The translations under genes were made by a program, and so were the position numbers. The notes below the pieces were generated by a model, which was given only the letters and a program-made list of their open reading frames with translations, had not been told where the DNA came from and made no database searches. This document shows positions 49,325-61,265 of a DNA stretch of 64,000 bases, piece by piece (within the stretch, counting starts at the first letter, position 1; every line of letters starts with the position of its first letter). Origin of the DNA: Neoconidiobolus thromboides FSU 785. Its lineage: Eukaryota; Entomophthoromycota; Entomophthoromycetes; Entomophthorales; Neoconidiobolaceae. The DNA lies in the NCBI GenBank assembly GCA_025603075.1, contig MU626306.1, positions 57,929-121,928 on the forward strand, written 5' to 3'.

Positions 49325-51188
49325 TTTTTGTGGTTTTTATTTAATAAAAATACAAATGGAGTAGAATTTGAATGAAAGATTTTAAAATTCAAATTAGGAA
49401 TTTTTATTGGCTCATAGGAACGATGGAGTTAGATAAGCCAATCAAAGCGAAAGTTGATTTATACTAGGAGTTATGCTTTTTTAGTGGGAATTTACTATAC
49501 ATAGCAAATATTATTATTATATTATTAACTATTTAATAAATAAGTTTTATATGAAAAGGATAGATATTTTCTACTAGATTTTAGAGTTTAAGAAAAAAAA
49601 CATACTTGGGATTTCAACTATGTACTTCATTAAAGAGCTTGCTTCTCTATTGATAGTTTTGGTTAATGATTAATATTTAAAGTTATTTACCATCTTTTCT
49701 ATTTTAATATTTAGCAAAGTGAAAAGATTTTAGAAACATTTTTTAATGAATTCTAATGGTTGTGACTATTAATCATAACTTCTTGATGATGTACAAAAAT
49801 TAGTATTTTCAATATTGATAGTTCATATAATTTTAATGATTATGATTAAGCTAAAAATTCAGGGATAAAGTTAAATAGTTTGTTTTTAGTTTTGGGTAAG
49901 AACTGAATTTCTAATAATACCTTAAGTTAGACTAAAAAATCTTTATCTTTCTAATAAAATAAACAGCATTGAAGTTTTGGCTTTTATAACTTGTTTTAAA
50001 TTTTCTTTTCTGCTTTTAAGTTATGATAGCTATAACTTTACAGTACAAAGCATTTTATGAATTATGACTTCAAGTATCTCTAATACATAAGTCGGATTTT
50101 ACATTCAGAACTATGGTTTGTGTTATAGTTTATTAATATTATAAAGATTCCTATCAAACAAAACAGTTTATAATTGTAATTTGTATTTTTTTCTCCATTT
50201 TTTGTCATCATCTTTATTCAAAAGTAAATTACTCTTTGCAATCTTTCATCAATTTTTAAGAAGTTAGTTTTAAAGCTAATTGTGTTATTAAATAAATGTA
50301 AAAGGATATTAAAAAAGCAAAAGATATAGAAAGGGACTGAAGTGAATTCATATTAAGGCTTTGTAGTTTCGAATAATACAAATTTTGTTTTCTAATTATA
50401 GGAAGATATTAAAAGTTTCATTTTCTTACAGCATAATTAATTTGTTTGAAACTTAATAAAAACAAGAGCCATAAGGACCAAAAATTGCCTCGTTTTGTTG
50501 AAGATGACATAAAAATTGAATTATTGAAGCAGATTCCGATCATGAGCTTCCACACCCACTCATATAATTTTTTCAGCATAGACAAAAGCTAAAAATAAAA
50601 ACGAATTCAATGTTAAAAACAAACTTCTAAATGAAAAGTTTGATAAAATTTGAAAAGCCAAAGAATTCCAAGCTGGATGAAACTTAAAAATTAACTTAAA
50701 TTTTATTCTTTCTTAATAAGCCCTTTGAATGCTTGTTCAAGAATTAATATTTTACTTTAAAGGATTTATTAAAAGCCTATCTTTGATGTTATGAAAAGAT
50801 GTATTCTCAAGCCGAAGTTTTACTTTATGGACCTTACTTCCTTTAGTGAAATGTTATCTATAATCCTGGTTTTTAGTTAATAAAGTAATATATCCACTTT
50901 CATTTAAAATATTAAGATCTAATGGATAAAACCCGAAAAGTATGTATATTTTACTTTTTGCAACAAAACGGAGGCTTTGTTGTTGATAATATTTTATACT
51001 AGCATTAGTATATTTAATATGTAGTTTTTTCTACCTTGCTACGATTTTATCCTATTTAATAATAATGACAAACAATTCAAACAAGTACAACGAGACAATG
51101 GTTAATTAGGAACTGGTGAATCTCTTTATGTATTAAAAGAGGCTTTGTCAAAGTTGAATAATAAGTAGAATAGTAGAAGGGATAAGGG

Positions 51189-51196
51189 TATATAAA
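51189..51196 (+). promoter_or_regulatory. TATA box of Gly/Tyr-rich gene 1
   Basis: TATATAAA about 85 bp before the start codon. Confidence 0.55.
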
Positions 51197-51233
51197 CTAA
51201 AGAAAAATATCCATTTAAGATCATCAACAAGAA

Positions 51234-51278
51234 TCAAAACATCAAAACATCAAAACATTAAAACATTAAAACATCAAA
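51234..51278 (+). repeat. Octamer repeat in the leader of Gly/Tyr-rich gene 1
   Basis: Five to six head-to-tail copies of CAAAACAT or TAAAACAT directly before the ATG, in the probable 5' untranslated region. Confidence 0.8.
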
Positions 51279-51614
51279 ATGAAATATTTATTTATCGCTA
51301 CTTCTTTATTATCTATTGTCACTGTCAATTCATTGCCAGCTGACACTGTTGCTACTAACACCAATACTGTTGCTCCTGCTGCTAATGGTGATTCGAAATC
51401 AGTAGAAGCTAAAGGATTTGATCCTTATGGTGGCTATGGTGGGTATCCTTACGGTGGATATCCTTACGGAGGTTATCCTAATGGTTACTACAACTACTAC
51501 CAACAGCCTTACCAATATCAAAGAAATCCAAGCATATTAGGATCTATCTTTGGTCAAAACGGATTAGTTAACTCCATTTTAGGTACTAATGGTGGTGTTG
51601 GTGGTATCTTATAA
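51279..51614 (+). CDS. Secreted Gly/Tyr/Pro-rich small protein 1
   Basis: 111 aa, single exon. The signal peptide is MKYLFIATSLLSIVTVNS, then LPADTVA. A Thr/Asn/Ala spacer with NGDSKSVEAK leads to a block of GGYPYGGYP-like repeats (about residues 50-72), a Tyr/Gln-rich patch, and a tail NPSILGSIFGQNGLVNSILG rich in Gly. No cysteines. Low-complexity GGY repeats are known in structural and adhesive wall proteins; that role is inference. Two relatives follow at 53688 and 56202 in the same direction. Confidence 0.78.
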   Translation: MKYLFIATSLLSIVTVNSLPADTVATNTNTVAPAANGDSKSVEAKGFDPYGGYGGYPYGGYPYGGYPNGYYNYYQQPYQYQRNPSILGSIFGQNGLVNSILGTNGGVGGIL

Positions 51615-51970
51615 TAAACTTATTTATTTATAAACTATTTTTGATTTTAATTTTATCAACTTTTATCTTTATGATTTTTACATAACTTTTTCTAATCAAT
51701 TTTAATTAAATCTAATATTTGTAGGCATTTATTATCAAACTTTAAACTTGAAAAGTCATAGTTTGGTATTGGCAGTTTATTTAGTACTGCTATTACATTT
51801 AAAATGTATGAACTATTTTTTTAAGGATTTAATTAGTGATTTTTAAAAGTTAGAATTTCTCAAAGCAAATAATGTACTAAGATCAAAAAGAGGCTATCAG
51901 GTATTAATTTCTGGTCACACAAAACGTAGTTAGGACTACTTTTTGAACTACAACTGCTTTCAAATGACTG

Positions 51971-52075
51971 CTTGGAAGTGTTTTTTTTGGCTTCATTGCC
52001 TTTTCTATCTTTTAAGCGCTATTTGAGCAGAAAATTTGGTAGCAAAATTCTTAAACACAAAAATACATCCTCCAC
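51971..52075 (-). mobile_element. Foldback MITE copy 12
   Basis: Reverse orientation, about 360 bp past gene 1. Interior is well kept (AAGCGCTATTTGAGCAG) but both tips have changed (CTTGGAAGTG, CATCCTCC). Confidence 0.75.
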
Positions 52076-52324
52076 TTTCTATCTCATTAGATAAAAACTT
52101 TATACAAACTTAAAAAGGTAGCGATTTCAAGCGATTCATTAACAAAACACGTTCAGAATGGAAACATTTATAGAGCAGAGCGAAAAGACAAAAAAGTAAT
52201 TCACTACCGTTTTTTATTTACTTCCTTTCTAGCTACAAGTTTGAAAGATTCGTTTTTACAAGCTATCCTTAGTCCAATTTAAGAGAGAATAAGGTGCTCC
52301 TGAAAACTCAGTATATAATCTAAA

Positions 52325-52433
52325 ATATGGAGATGCACTTTTTTGTTTGAGAATTTTACTGATAGCTTTTTCATTCAAATAGCGCTTAAAAGATGGAAAA
52401 GGTGATGATGATAAAAAAAGCATACTCTTATAT
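52325..52433 (+). mobile_element. Foldback MITE copy 13
   Basis: Forward orientation. Ends ATATGGAGATG and CATACTCTTATA; the interior has small insertions near the right arm (GGTGATGATGATAAA). Confidence 0.75.
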
Positions 52434-53136
52434 TGTTTTGAATGTCATTTATTACTAAAATTATTGTAAATAATCCTTCATATGAAGATTCTTTAAAAAG
52501 CATAATTAAATAGCTGTCATTATATACTGAATGTTTGATTTGAGATTTCAGATAATAACATTTATTATGATTTATGAAATAAAGAATATTGATAGCTCTG
52601 AAAAACAAAAACCCAAGCGCTGACTGAAATTTCTATTGATAAAAGAATTTAAAACTTCTTACAATATAATATAAAATTGGGACTTAAATTCATTTTTGAA
52701 AGTTAGTTCAATAAATGTAAATTTATTAAAAAAGGAAAGCTATGAATAAAAATAAAAGTTAGTTAGTTAAGTTTAAATATAAAAAAATGAGAATTGCTAT
52801 TAATTACTAATTTTAGGGATTATTAAAACAAAGACGTTGTACTATTTACTCTGATATTTAATTTTATTAACAAGGTTAATACCAGGTTTTGAAACCCTCA
52901 TATTGGGAGTTTAATGCTGGAATTTGGGTGGGGCTCTCAACAGCCAAATCGCTGCACTAGTTCAAAGTGTTATTTAGATTCTTTTAAAACGGCTCAAATG
53001 TAAATTTGGTAATTAGGAATGTACTTATACTATTTGATATAGCGTAAACAGTCTTATTTGAATTATTTGTTCCTAATTTAATTGTATTTTTGATTAATGT
53101 ATTTAAGCATCTACTTAATAAGATGTTACAACTAAC

Positions 53137-53234
53137 ATATAGGGATGTATTTTTGTTAATTTTACTAACAATTTTTCCGCTCAAATAGTGCTTAAAAATG
53201 GAAAAAGTAATGAAATCAAAAAAACATTCCCACT
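53137..53234 (+). mobile_element. Foldback MITE copy 14
   Basis: Forward orientation, with a deletion of about 8 bp in the left arm after ATTTTTGT. The right tip is CATTCCCACT. Confidence 0.75.
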
Positions 53235-53636
53235 CGTCACTGAAATCTAGATTTCAAACAATAATTGCTTTCCAATCAAGCAATTATTTTGAAATCCAAC
53301 ATTTAAATAAAAAATAATATACTTACTTATAATAAATAATGATATAGTGATATAATAATATTAGTAATATTTATCAATAATTAATTTCAAATATTCATTC
53401 ATTTAAAAGTAAAGAGGCTTTATTACAATATAATTTTATTAATAGGTATTAAACATTCTTTTATCATCCAAATGCACTCTAACTTACTACTCTACTTTAT
53501 TTTTGTAATAAGAATAATGAATAGTTTGAATAAACATAAAGAACGAACAACTGTTTAACAATGAATTTATTCTTTGTAGTATTTAAATAGTTATTATTAT
53601 TAAACAGCAAGTGATAATAACAGCATAGTGAATGGG

Positions 53637-53644
53637 TATATATA
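53637..53644 (+). promoter_or_regulatory. TATA box of Tyr-rich gene 2
   Basis: TATATATA about 45 bp before the start codon. Confidence 0.5.
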
Positions 53645-53687
53645 GACTCATTGAAAACGGCATCAATATAAACAATAAGAATTAAAA

Positions 53688-54014
53688 ATGAAATATTTAT
53701 TCATTGCTACCTCCTTATTATCTGCTATCACTGTTAAGTCCATGCCTGCTGATACTGCTATCCTTGATAGAAATCAGCTAGCTGCTCCTAACACCAATCA
53801 ATTGGCTGCTCCTAACAACAGCCAATTCGCTGCTCCTGAAGGTGATCAGTCGGTTGCTCCTAATAGTAATGAGTCAGCCACTGCAGCTATTGGTGATTCA
53901 AAATCTGTAGACGCCAAACATTACTACCCTTATTATCCTTATTATCCTTATCCTTATAATAGTTACTATCCATACTATTATTATAAATACTATCAATACC
54001 CAACTTATTATTGA
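53688..54014 (+). CDS. Secreted Tyr/Pro-rich small protein 2
   Basis: 108 aa, single exon. It starts MKYLFIATSLLSAITVKS, nearly the same signal peptide as gene 1, then MPADTA. The middle carries four or five imperfect copies of a 7-residue unit of the form NQLAAPN (about residues 30-60), absent from the other two. GDSKSVDAK is shared with gene 1. The C-terminus is YPYYPYYPYPY-like with little Gly, and the NPSILGSIFG tail of the relatives is missing. Confidence 0.75.
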   Translation: MKYLFIATSLLSAITVKSMPADTAILDRNQLAAPNTNQLAAPNNSQFAAPEGDQSVAPNSNESATAAIGDSKSVDAKHYYPYYPYYPYPYNSYYPYYYYKYYQYPTYY

Positions 54015-54201
54015 CATTAGCAAGCTTAGATTTTTTTAGACTTGATTTTTAACTAAGATAGGATTGCACATTCAATTCTAGTTATCAATGAGTATTGTAT
54101 AATAAACATCATTTAACTTTGATTATTTTTAATTTCATTCTTTATTTTGTTTTTATATAAATGAATCTTTAAATCTGCTAAAACTTTTAAAGTTTACTTA
54201 A

Positions 54202-54306
54202 ATATGGGGATGTATTTTTGTTTTTAAGAATTTCACTAACAAATTTTCCGCTCAAATAGTGCTTAAAAAATGGAAAAAATAGAAATAAAAAAAAACACTT
54301 CCATAT
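54202..54306 (+). mobile_element. Foldback MITE copy 15
   Basis: Forward orientation, full length. Ends ATATGGGGATG and CACTTCCATAT. About 190 bp past gene 2. Confidence 0.82.
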
Positions 54307-56163
54307 ACTGAAGTTCTCAAAAAACTTAATTTTCATGAACATAATATTCACTACGTTTATAAACGAAAGGTTAGATCTTCGATAGCCTCATAGTCCTCTG
54401 AGTTTATATAGAGTGGCAGAATGCCATACTAAATCGATTCATTTTTAGTGCTATGAAATATTTATAATAGTACATAGGGATTATCTACAATAAAAAAATA
54501 AATGATTCTGATAATATAAATGAAGAATAGCAGCATGAAGCGCCCAAGATGACTAAGTTGGGCACAGGGGAAGGTATAACTTATGAAGTCAATAATCCAG
54601 TTTTTCTTCGTAAAAATTGAAGATATTATTCACTAAACACTAACTTAAGAAAAAGAGGTGATAAAGTAATTTTTTTCATAATAATATCCTACATTGGAAT
54701 TCCTGTTTTAAAAGTTTACTATACATGAAAAAATATATTATTAATGCTATTATACGTTGAATTTCTTAGCAATTAGGAGGGACTTGGGAGAATAGCCTCC
54801 CATATATGCCACTTTTATTAACATTCTTGTATATTTAGCTATATAATATCTTCCAGCCTGATAAAACTTGGCGTTCTCCAAAGAATCATCCTCAATTTTT
54901 GAATACCGAGTGATTCATTATAAAAAAATTTAAGTGTATCAATAAAAAATAATTTTGAGAGTAGAAATTGTAGAATTTGTCTATAAGTTAAACAAATATA
55001 TTTGATTATCAATATAATTATTTATATAAAATAATAACTAAAAATGACAAGAATATATAAATAAATTTAAAAATAGACTTATTGAATAAAAGTTTTAAAA
55101 ATACAACGTAAGATTAATTTTATCAATGAAAAATCGGTACTATTTCTAAAAAACATTTCAGATGATAATTCGCTCTTTAAGAAAATACAAAATTATAGCT
55201 AATATCCTTTATCACGTAAATAATATTTTAAGTTTGAGACTCCTATTCTAGTTTTACCTCAACTCTATAGCTCTTCTCTTGCATAAATAAAATACATGGA
55301 TGGTTTGCACCTTTGAAATTTAAAAAAAATTAAGACTCATTTAAAAATTGAATTAAATTTTATAAATCAAATCCGGATATTTGCAAAAATGGAAACTATT
55401 TGGAAAGATAAATATTTTTGTTAGAAATGCAATAAATTAGCTTAAATTTTATTCTTTTTTAAAACGACATGGCTTTTGAAAACTTTAGAATAAATTAAAA
55501 TTTCTTCTACAAAGCAATATTGAAAAGCCTTCTTTTTAATGGGTCAGCTATTTCTAATACAAGAAAATCCAAAAAATATCTCTTTACTTATCCAGATGTT
55601 AGCTCACTCAAACTTCAAACGATAAAAAGCAATGCTCAATTTCATGAAGGAAAAAATAGCAAAAGTACAAAGCTGGAATTGAAGTTAAGTTTGAAAATTA
55701 ACTTAATAAGCTTTTATATATTTGCTCTAAATGCATTTGTTAGCTTATGACCTATATATTATACCTCAATACAAAACTGTCGCTGCCCATAAATTTAACT
55801 CAACTTACATAAATAGCATTAATAGTTGCTTTATTTAGTAAAAGGATTTCCAAAATATTCAAACTTATATTATAAAGTAACATGCTCATCTGTAATATAA
55901 AACGATATTATGGTATCGCTAAATCTGGGCTATTAAAAGTGAACATACATTTTTAGTGTTGTCGAACAGAGGCTTAATCATTGATAGAATATTATGAACT
56001 AGCATCAATGTAATCATCTAATTATTAACTTATTATATAATTCTCTTTTTTTGATAATATTGTTAATTAGTTTGAATAGACAAAGAGGGGACAATTATTT
56101 GATTCAGCTGGCCTTTGAATGTTATTATAGAGGCTTGTTGTTAATAATTTAATAAAAGACATG

Positions 56164-56170
56164 TATATAA
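56164..56170 (+). promoter_or_regulatory. TATA box of Gly/Tyr-rich gene 3
   Basis: TATATAA, 32-38 bp before the start codon. Confidence 0.5.
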
Positions 56171-56201
56171 GCTTAAAGATCAAATCGATACAAAATAAAA
56201 A

Positions 56202-56486
56202 ATGAAACATTTATTCATCGCTAGCTCTTTATTATTCATCTTCACTGTTAATTCATTGCCTGCTGATACCGCCACTCCGAATAAGAATGAGTCAGGTGCT
56301 GCTGATACTGGTAGCTCGAGTTCTGTAGAAGGTAAATTATTTTATCCTTATGGTCCTTACCCTTATGGTGGTTATGGAGGCTATCCTTATGGTGGATACC
56401 CTAACAATTATTACTATAATTTTTATCAACAACCCTACTATTACCAATATCAAAACCCAAGCTTATTAGGCTCTATTTTCGGTTGA
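56202..56486 (+). CDS. Secreted Gly/Tyr/Pro-rich small protein 3
   Basis: 94 aa, single exon. The signal peptide is MKHLFIASSLLFIFTVNS, then LPADTA. A short Ser/Gly spacer (GSSSSVEGK) leads to YPYGGYGGYPYGGYP repeats, a Tyr/Gln patch, and NPSLLGSIFG, where it stops. Gene 1 continues past the same point with a further 15 residues, so this copy is shorter by a changed stop position or gene 1 is extended. No cysteines. Confidence 0.78.
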   Translation: MKHLFIASSLLFIFTVNSLPADTATPNKNESGAADTGSSSSVEGKLFYPYGPYPYGGYGGYPYGGYPNNYYYNFYQQPYYYQYQNPSLLGSIFG

Positions 56487-56729
56487 AGAAATAAGTTTGA
56501 TTTAATTTCATATAACCATGGTGATGCTTTTTAATAAATTTAGATTATTTTTTATATCATGTTACATTTTATTATAGATTTTTACATTGCTATAATTTAT
56601 ATTATTGCATATTACTCCTATCATTAGAAATTAAAAAATTGTTTGGGAATAATTCATTATTTTTGATTGGAATAAAAAAAAGAAGTTTAAATTGATTGCG
56701 ATTTTTTAGATATTTTTACATAACAAAAA

Positions 56730-57807
56730 ATGGGAGAAAAAGAAAGTAGAAGGAGAGAGGATAATAGTCGAAGTACAAGAAGAAGATCAAGAAGTAGATC
56801 GAATGAGCGAGAATATACTAGACAAAGTAAAGCTTTTTAAAATGAGACTTCTATGATATAAAACATATATAGGGAGACGATCAAATAGCAGAAGTGGAGA
56901 AAGAAATAGTAGAGACAGGCAAAATGTTAATCATGGTAATTTTTTGCTCATTATCAGATATCTTAAGGTTATATAAACAACTATAGATAGGTATGAAAGA
57001 GCAAGAGATGAGAAAGAGATAGAAAGAAGAGGCAGAAATGAACGAACTGAAAGAGACGAAAGAAGAGGAAGAGGTGAAGGAGAAAGATTGCCAATAAACA
57101 ATAACGTAGATAATGACATCGATGATAAAGGAGATCAAAATGGTAAAGTAGTTAATAAATTAATAAAATTTGTGTGTAATAAATGAATAGAAAAGGAGAA
57201 GGAAAAGGAGAAAGTGAATTTTGGACTATCAGGTTTATTGACAAAAGAGACCAATACCTTCCGAGGGGTTGTAATTAAATACAATGAGCCCCCAGATGCC
57301 ATTCAGCCTAAGAACAAGTATCGCTGGTATGTTTATAAGGGTGATAAAGAAATCGGTAAGTACATTTTAATATTTATTTACAACTATTTATTTTAAAGAT
57401 ATGCTTCCACTTCATCGACAATCCGCATATTTGATTGGTAGAGATAGAAAAGTAAAATAATAATAATAAATATACTTAATAGTGTTAACAATATTAGGTA
57501 GCAGATATACCGTTAGATCACGAATCAATATCCAAGCAGCATGCCGTACTCCAATATCGTAAAGTAAAAGGAGTTGACCCAAATACTAACAAAAGTCAAT
57601 CAATGATTAAGTAAATTTAGTTGTTAATAAATGAGGTATACTAATATTGTTAGACCATATATCATTGATTTAGATTCAGCTAATGGCACCTTCGTAAATG
57701 ATATTCAAATACCAGCTACACGCTATTTTGAGCTTAAATCTAAGGATATTATTAAGTTTGGTGGTTCTACTAGAGATTATGTCTTTATTCAAGATGAATC
57801 TGAGTAA
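56730..57807 (+). CDS. SNIP1: SNIP1/Pml1-like FHA-domain protein
   Basis: Nuclear FHA protein; in yeast and animals it belongs to the RES/spliceosome-linked set. About seven exons; the first is 56730-56826 and the last ends at 57807. The N-terminal third is an Arg/Ser- and Arg/Glu-rich tract (RRRSRSRSNERE, ERTERDERRGRGEGER). Then comes the SNIP1 signature NFGLSGLLTKETNTFRGVV with IKYNEPPDA and RWYVYKGD. The C-terminal FHA domain has LIGRDRK, SKQHAVLQYR, and DLDSANGTFVN, so the phosphothreonine-binding Arg, Ser-x-x-His and Asn are present. It closes with DIIKFGGSTRDYVFIQ. The NTFRGV signature distinguishes it from other FHA proteins. Confidence 0.9.
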
Positions 57808-59129
57808 AACTACTTTGAGTCACAAAGTTCGATTTAAATAAATTGTCTGCGGTATAGATTTACTGTTAGAAATTTGGATATCAATATGACATTATTTCAA
57901 AAAGTATCTATTGCTATTGTCATTTTATTGCTCTAATTTGTAGCCCTTTTTTTATCTCTATAAAATCACTATTACTACTATAAAAACCTATGACATTTTA
58001 CTGCCTCTCTGTTCCGGATGAGAACATCTGATTACCCTTTTGAATCAATCAAAAACCGCCTAATTTGAAAAAATGATTTAACTTCAATGAAGTTTTTGTA
58101 TTCAAGTCAATATCTACAAAAAAGACCATAGCGTATAGCTATTCAAACTGGTAAACAAATAAAAATACTTTGTTTTTTTATTTACACCTTTTTGAGAAAT
58201 ATTTAATCTATCAAGATTGAACATTCGTAAAGCAAACTAACAAAATGACTAAATTTATAACATTCTATTTAAGTTTTCGTAAGTTTTTTGCCTGCAATCG
58301 CCAACTGCTGAAGTATACATTTTTCAAAATGATATAAAACAACCTTTACATAATCTTTCTAGTTATTTTAATGAGCAAATTTTTTTAAAAACTAAATCAA
58401 TTTTTAATTTGGATGGGTTATTGATTGACTGAAAAAGCTAATTGGATGTTCTTATCTGGACAGAAAGGAGGAGAGTGATTTGAACAGACTAGCTTTACAA
58501 TAACTTATTTAAAAGCACTATAATAAATACGGTTTATAATTTGATATTAATTTATTAATTTTGGTATTTTTCACATTGTTATTATACACCTCCTATGTTT
58601 TATAGATATGGGTGTTGGCAGTTTTAAAGTAGATTGTAAAATAACTTATGACGTTGGTAAGCATTGTTATAAAATACTAAGATTTTATAAATTTAGTTTA
58701 AAAAATAGTTTTAAGTTAAGACTAAGTCAAACCAGGATTTAAGCTTATTTCAAACAAAATAAACCCTCTGGTTATTTGGAGGAAATATTGATCAAAATCA
58801 AGTTAGTTTAATAACTTTATTAAAAGTTAAGAATAAACAATTAAACTTAAATTATTAAATTTCCGATTTTATAAACTATAAGTCTAATATTACATTAATG
58901 ATTTATTTTAAATCAAAGGGAATAAAATCCGTAGGTTTCAAAACCTAGGTTTTAGTTGACGTTTGATTACAGCTTAATTAAATGTTATTATATTCTTTGG
59001 TGTGAAATTCCACACTTAATCACAATTTGATCATCTTCCACACCAAACGTTAAATATAGAGGGAATTAGTAACACTATATAAATAAAATATAAAGTCCCA
59101 AAATTACTTTTTTATAATAAAAGTTAAAC
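57808..59129. other. Interval upstream of the acyl-CoA synthetase
   Basis: 1.3 kb. No gene or repeat seen. A TATA-like TATATAAATA lies at 59076-59085, about 45 bp before the acyl-CoA synthetase start. Confidence 0.5.
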
Positions 59130-61265
59130 ATGGAATTCAAATATATTTACGAAGCAGTTCCTAGCGAAAAAGAAGGTGAAACTGGTGTATTTCGTTCCAA
59201 TTTTTGTAAAAAGAATGGAGGGGATCTCATTACTTTGGCAAGTAAAAATCGAGCTACTACATTATATGAGGTGCTACAAAACTCCATCCAAAAATATCAA
59301 AATAAGAACAGTTTAGGGTATAGAGAAATTTTGGATATTATTGAAGAAAACAAAGAATTAGAGCGTAAAGTAGATGGCAAAGTTGAAAAATATAGCAAAA
59401 CATGGAAATTTTATAAGTTATCAGAATATAAATGGATTACTTTTAATCAATTAGGCTCCAAATTGACTAACTTAAGCTCAGGCTTACATTCCTTGGGCTT
59501 AAAACCAAACGATAAAGTTTCTTTTTATGCTCCTTCTTCCCATTCCTGGTTTATGCTGTCTTATGGTAAGGATTGTTTTAAATATTTTAAATATTAACTT
59601 AAATACCTGAATCTTTTAGCTTGTTTCTACTTGAACTTAACGGTAGCTACAGTATATGATACGTTGGGAGCCGAAGGGCTACTACATGGAATTAATGAGT
59701 GTGAAAGCAATACATTATTCATCTCATCGGAGCAGCTTCCAATATTAAAGAAAGTATACAAAGAAGCAAATGCATTAAAAAATGTCATTTATGTTGGTGA
59801 ACTCAAAGACAAAGATAAGAAAGAATTCTCTGATTTAAATTTCTGTAGTTTAGAAGAATTAGAAGCTATTGGAAAAGACAAAAAGGTGGAACCTAATCCA
59901 CCTTCTCCTGATGATGTTGCAGTAGTTATGTACACTTCAGGTTCCACTGGAAACCCTAAAGGTGTACTTTTAAAACATAAAAATTTGGTTTCACATCGTA
60001 GGTCTTTATTCAACTTGTAATGATTAACAAAATTTATACTTTTTATAGTTGCAGGAATCGAAAAGCTTGCTAAGGATATTATAAGACCAGATGATAGAGT
60101 GATAAGTTTTCTCCCATTAGCACATATCCTCGCATACTTACTCACTTCCTTTTGTGTTAATGATGGTTTAGAAGTTGGGTTTGCATCTCCACGTACACTT
60201 ATGGATCAATCAGTAAGAGAATGTAGAGGTGATATCTACGAGCTTAAACCCACAGTACTACCTGGAGTACCACAAGTATTTGACAGTATTAGAAAGGGGA
60301 TATTAAACAAAGTAAACTCATCCGGAAACCTAATGAAAAATGTTTTTACCTATTCATTGGGACTTAAAGGGATTTGTCGCAGTTGGGGAATACCATCTTG
60401 GTGGATTGATGAGCTTATATTCAAAAGTATACGAGAAGCAGTTGGTGGTAGGTTAAGGGTTTCATTATGTGGTGGTGCACCACTATCAGATGAAATGAGA
60501 CTGTTTTTCCATGATGCCATATGTGAGGCCTTTCAAGGTTACGGTATGACTGAAGTTAGTGGACTAGCATCTATTGTATCTCCAGAAGATAATGTTGGAA
60601 GCACTGTTGGGCAAATCAACCCAGCTATTGAATTCAAATTAGTAGATGTACCAGAGGGAGGCTACTATGCTTCTGATTTGAAGGGTGAAATTTGGATGCG
60701 TGGACCATGTGTTACAGAAGGATATTTTAAGAATGAAAAAGTAACTAAAGAAACCATTACTTCAGATGGCTGGCTTTTAAGTGGAGACATTGGATCTATT
60801 AATGACCTTGGTCAGCTTTCAATTATTGATCGTAAGAAAAACTTAGTAAAATTAGCAAACGGGGAATACATCGCACTCGAAAAATTAGAATCCAAGTATC
60901 GTAATTCTATTTATGTGCAGAACATTTGTGTTTGTGCCGATTCGCATCACAATAAACCAGTTGCGCTAATACAAGCTAATCTGGCAGCCGTTAAACACCA
61001 TTTGAGTCAGGTAGGGAAAGGCTCAATCAATGACTTAGAAGATATCTCTGATAATAAAGATATTATTAAAGAAATATATAATTCATGTATTGAAGAAGGT
61101 AAAAACGCTGGATTGAGTGGTGCGGAGCTTTTGTCAGGGATTTGCCTTTCATCAAGTGAATGGACAGTTGAAAATGGGTTTTTAACTGGTGCCCAAAAGA
61201 TAAAAAGAAGAGCCCTCCAAGATGAATACAAGGATCAGCTAAACAAACTCTACCAAAGTCAATAA
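59130..61265 (+). CDS. Long-chain acyl-CoA synthetase (ACSL/Faa type)
   Basis: Activates long-chain fatty acids to acyl-CoA with ATP. Three exons: 59130-59565, 59620-59997, 60049-61265; 676 aa, normal for the family. AMP-binding motifs: [12 protein letters not shown] (250-261), then [35 protein letters not shown], and the fatty-acid motif [20 protein letters not shown]. The C-terminal domain is complete ([13 protein letters not shown]). No N-terminal signal peptide is evident; the long leader before the ATP motif fits peroxisome, ER or lipid-droplet forms. The last residues are YQSQ, so no peroxisomal SKL tag is present. Confidence 0.93.

Larger units (their letters stand above)
49325..51278. 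other. Gene-free interval, upstream of the Gly/Tyr-rich cluster
   Basis: 2 kb of AT-rich DNA with no genes or foldback elements. The right 350 bp resemble the region upstream of the third cluster gene (around 55950-56100), for example GGAGGCTTTGTTGTTGATAA against AGAGGCTTAATCATTGATAG, followed by ACTAGCAT in both. Confidence 0.5.
51615..53687. other. Interval between Gly/Tyr-rich genes 1 and 2
   Basis: 2.1 kb with three foldback elements (51971-52075, 52325-52433, 53137-53234) and the promoter of gene 2. No other gene seen. Confidence 0.5.
54015..56201. other. Interval between Tyr-rich genes 2 and 3
   Basis: 2.2 kb with one foldback element (54202-54306). A 76-codon frame at 55520-55750 has no recognisable similarity and is not annotated. 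The right 250 bp resemble the upstream region of gene 1. Confidence 0.5.

Noticed and set aside
55520-55750. 76-codon ORF in the gap before Gly/Tyr-rich gene 3
   Set aside because: No similarity, no signal peptide, and composition like the surrounding AT-rich DNA.
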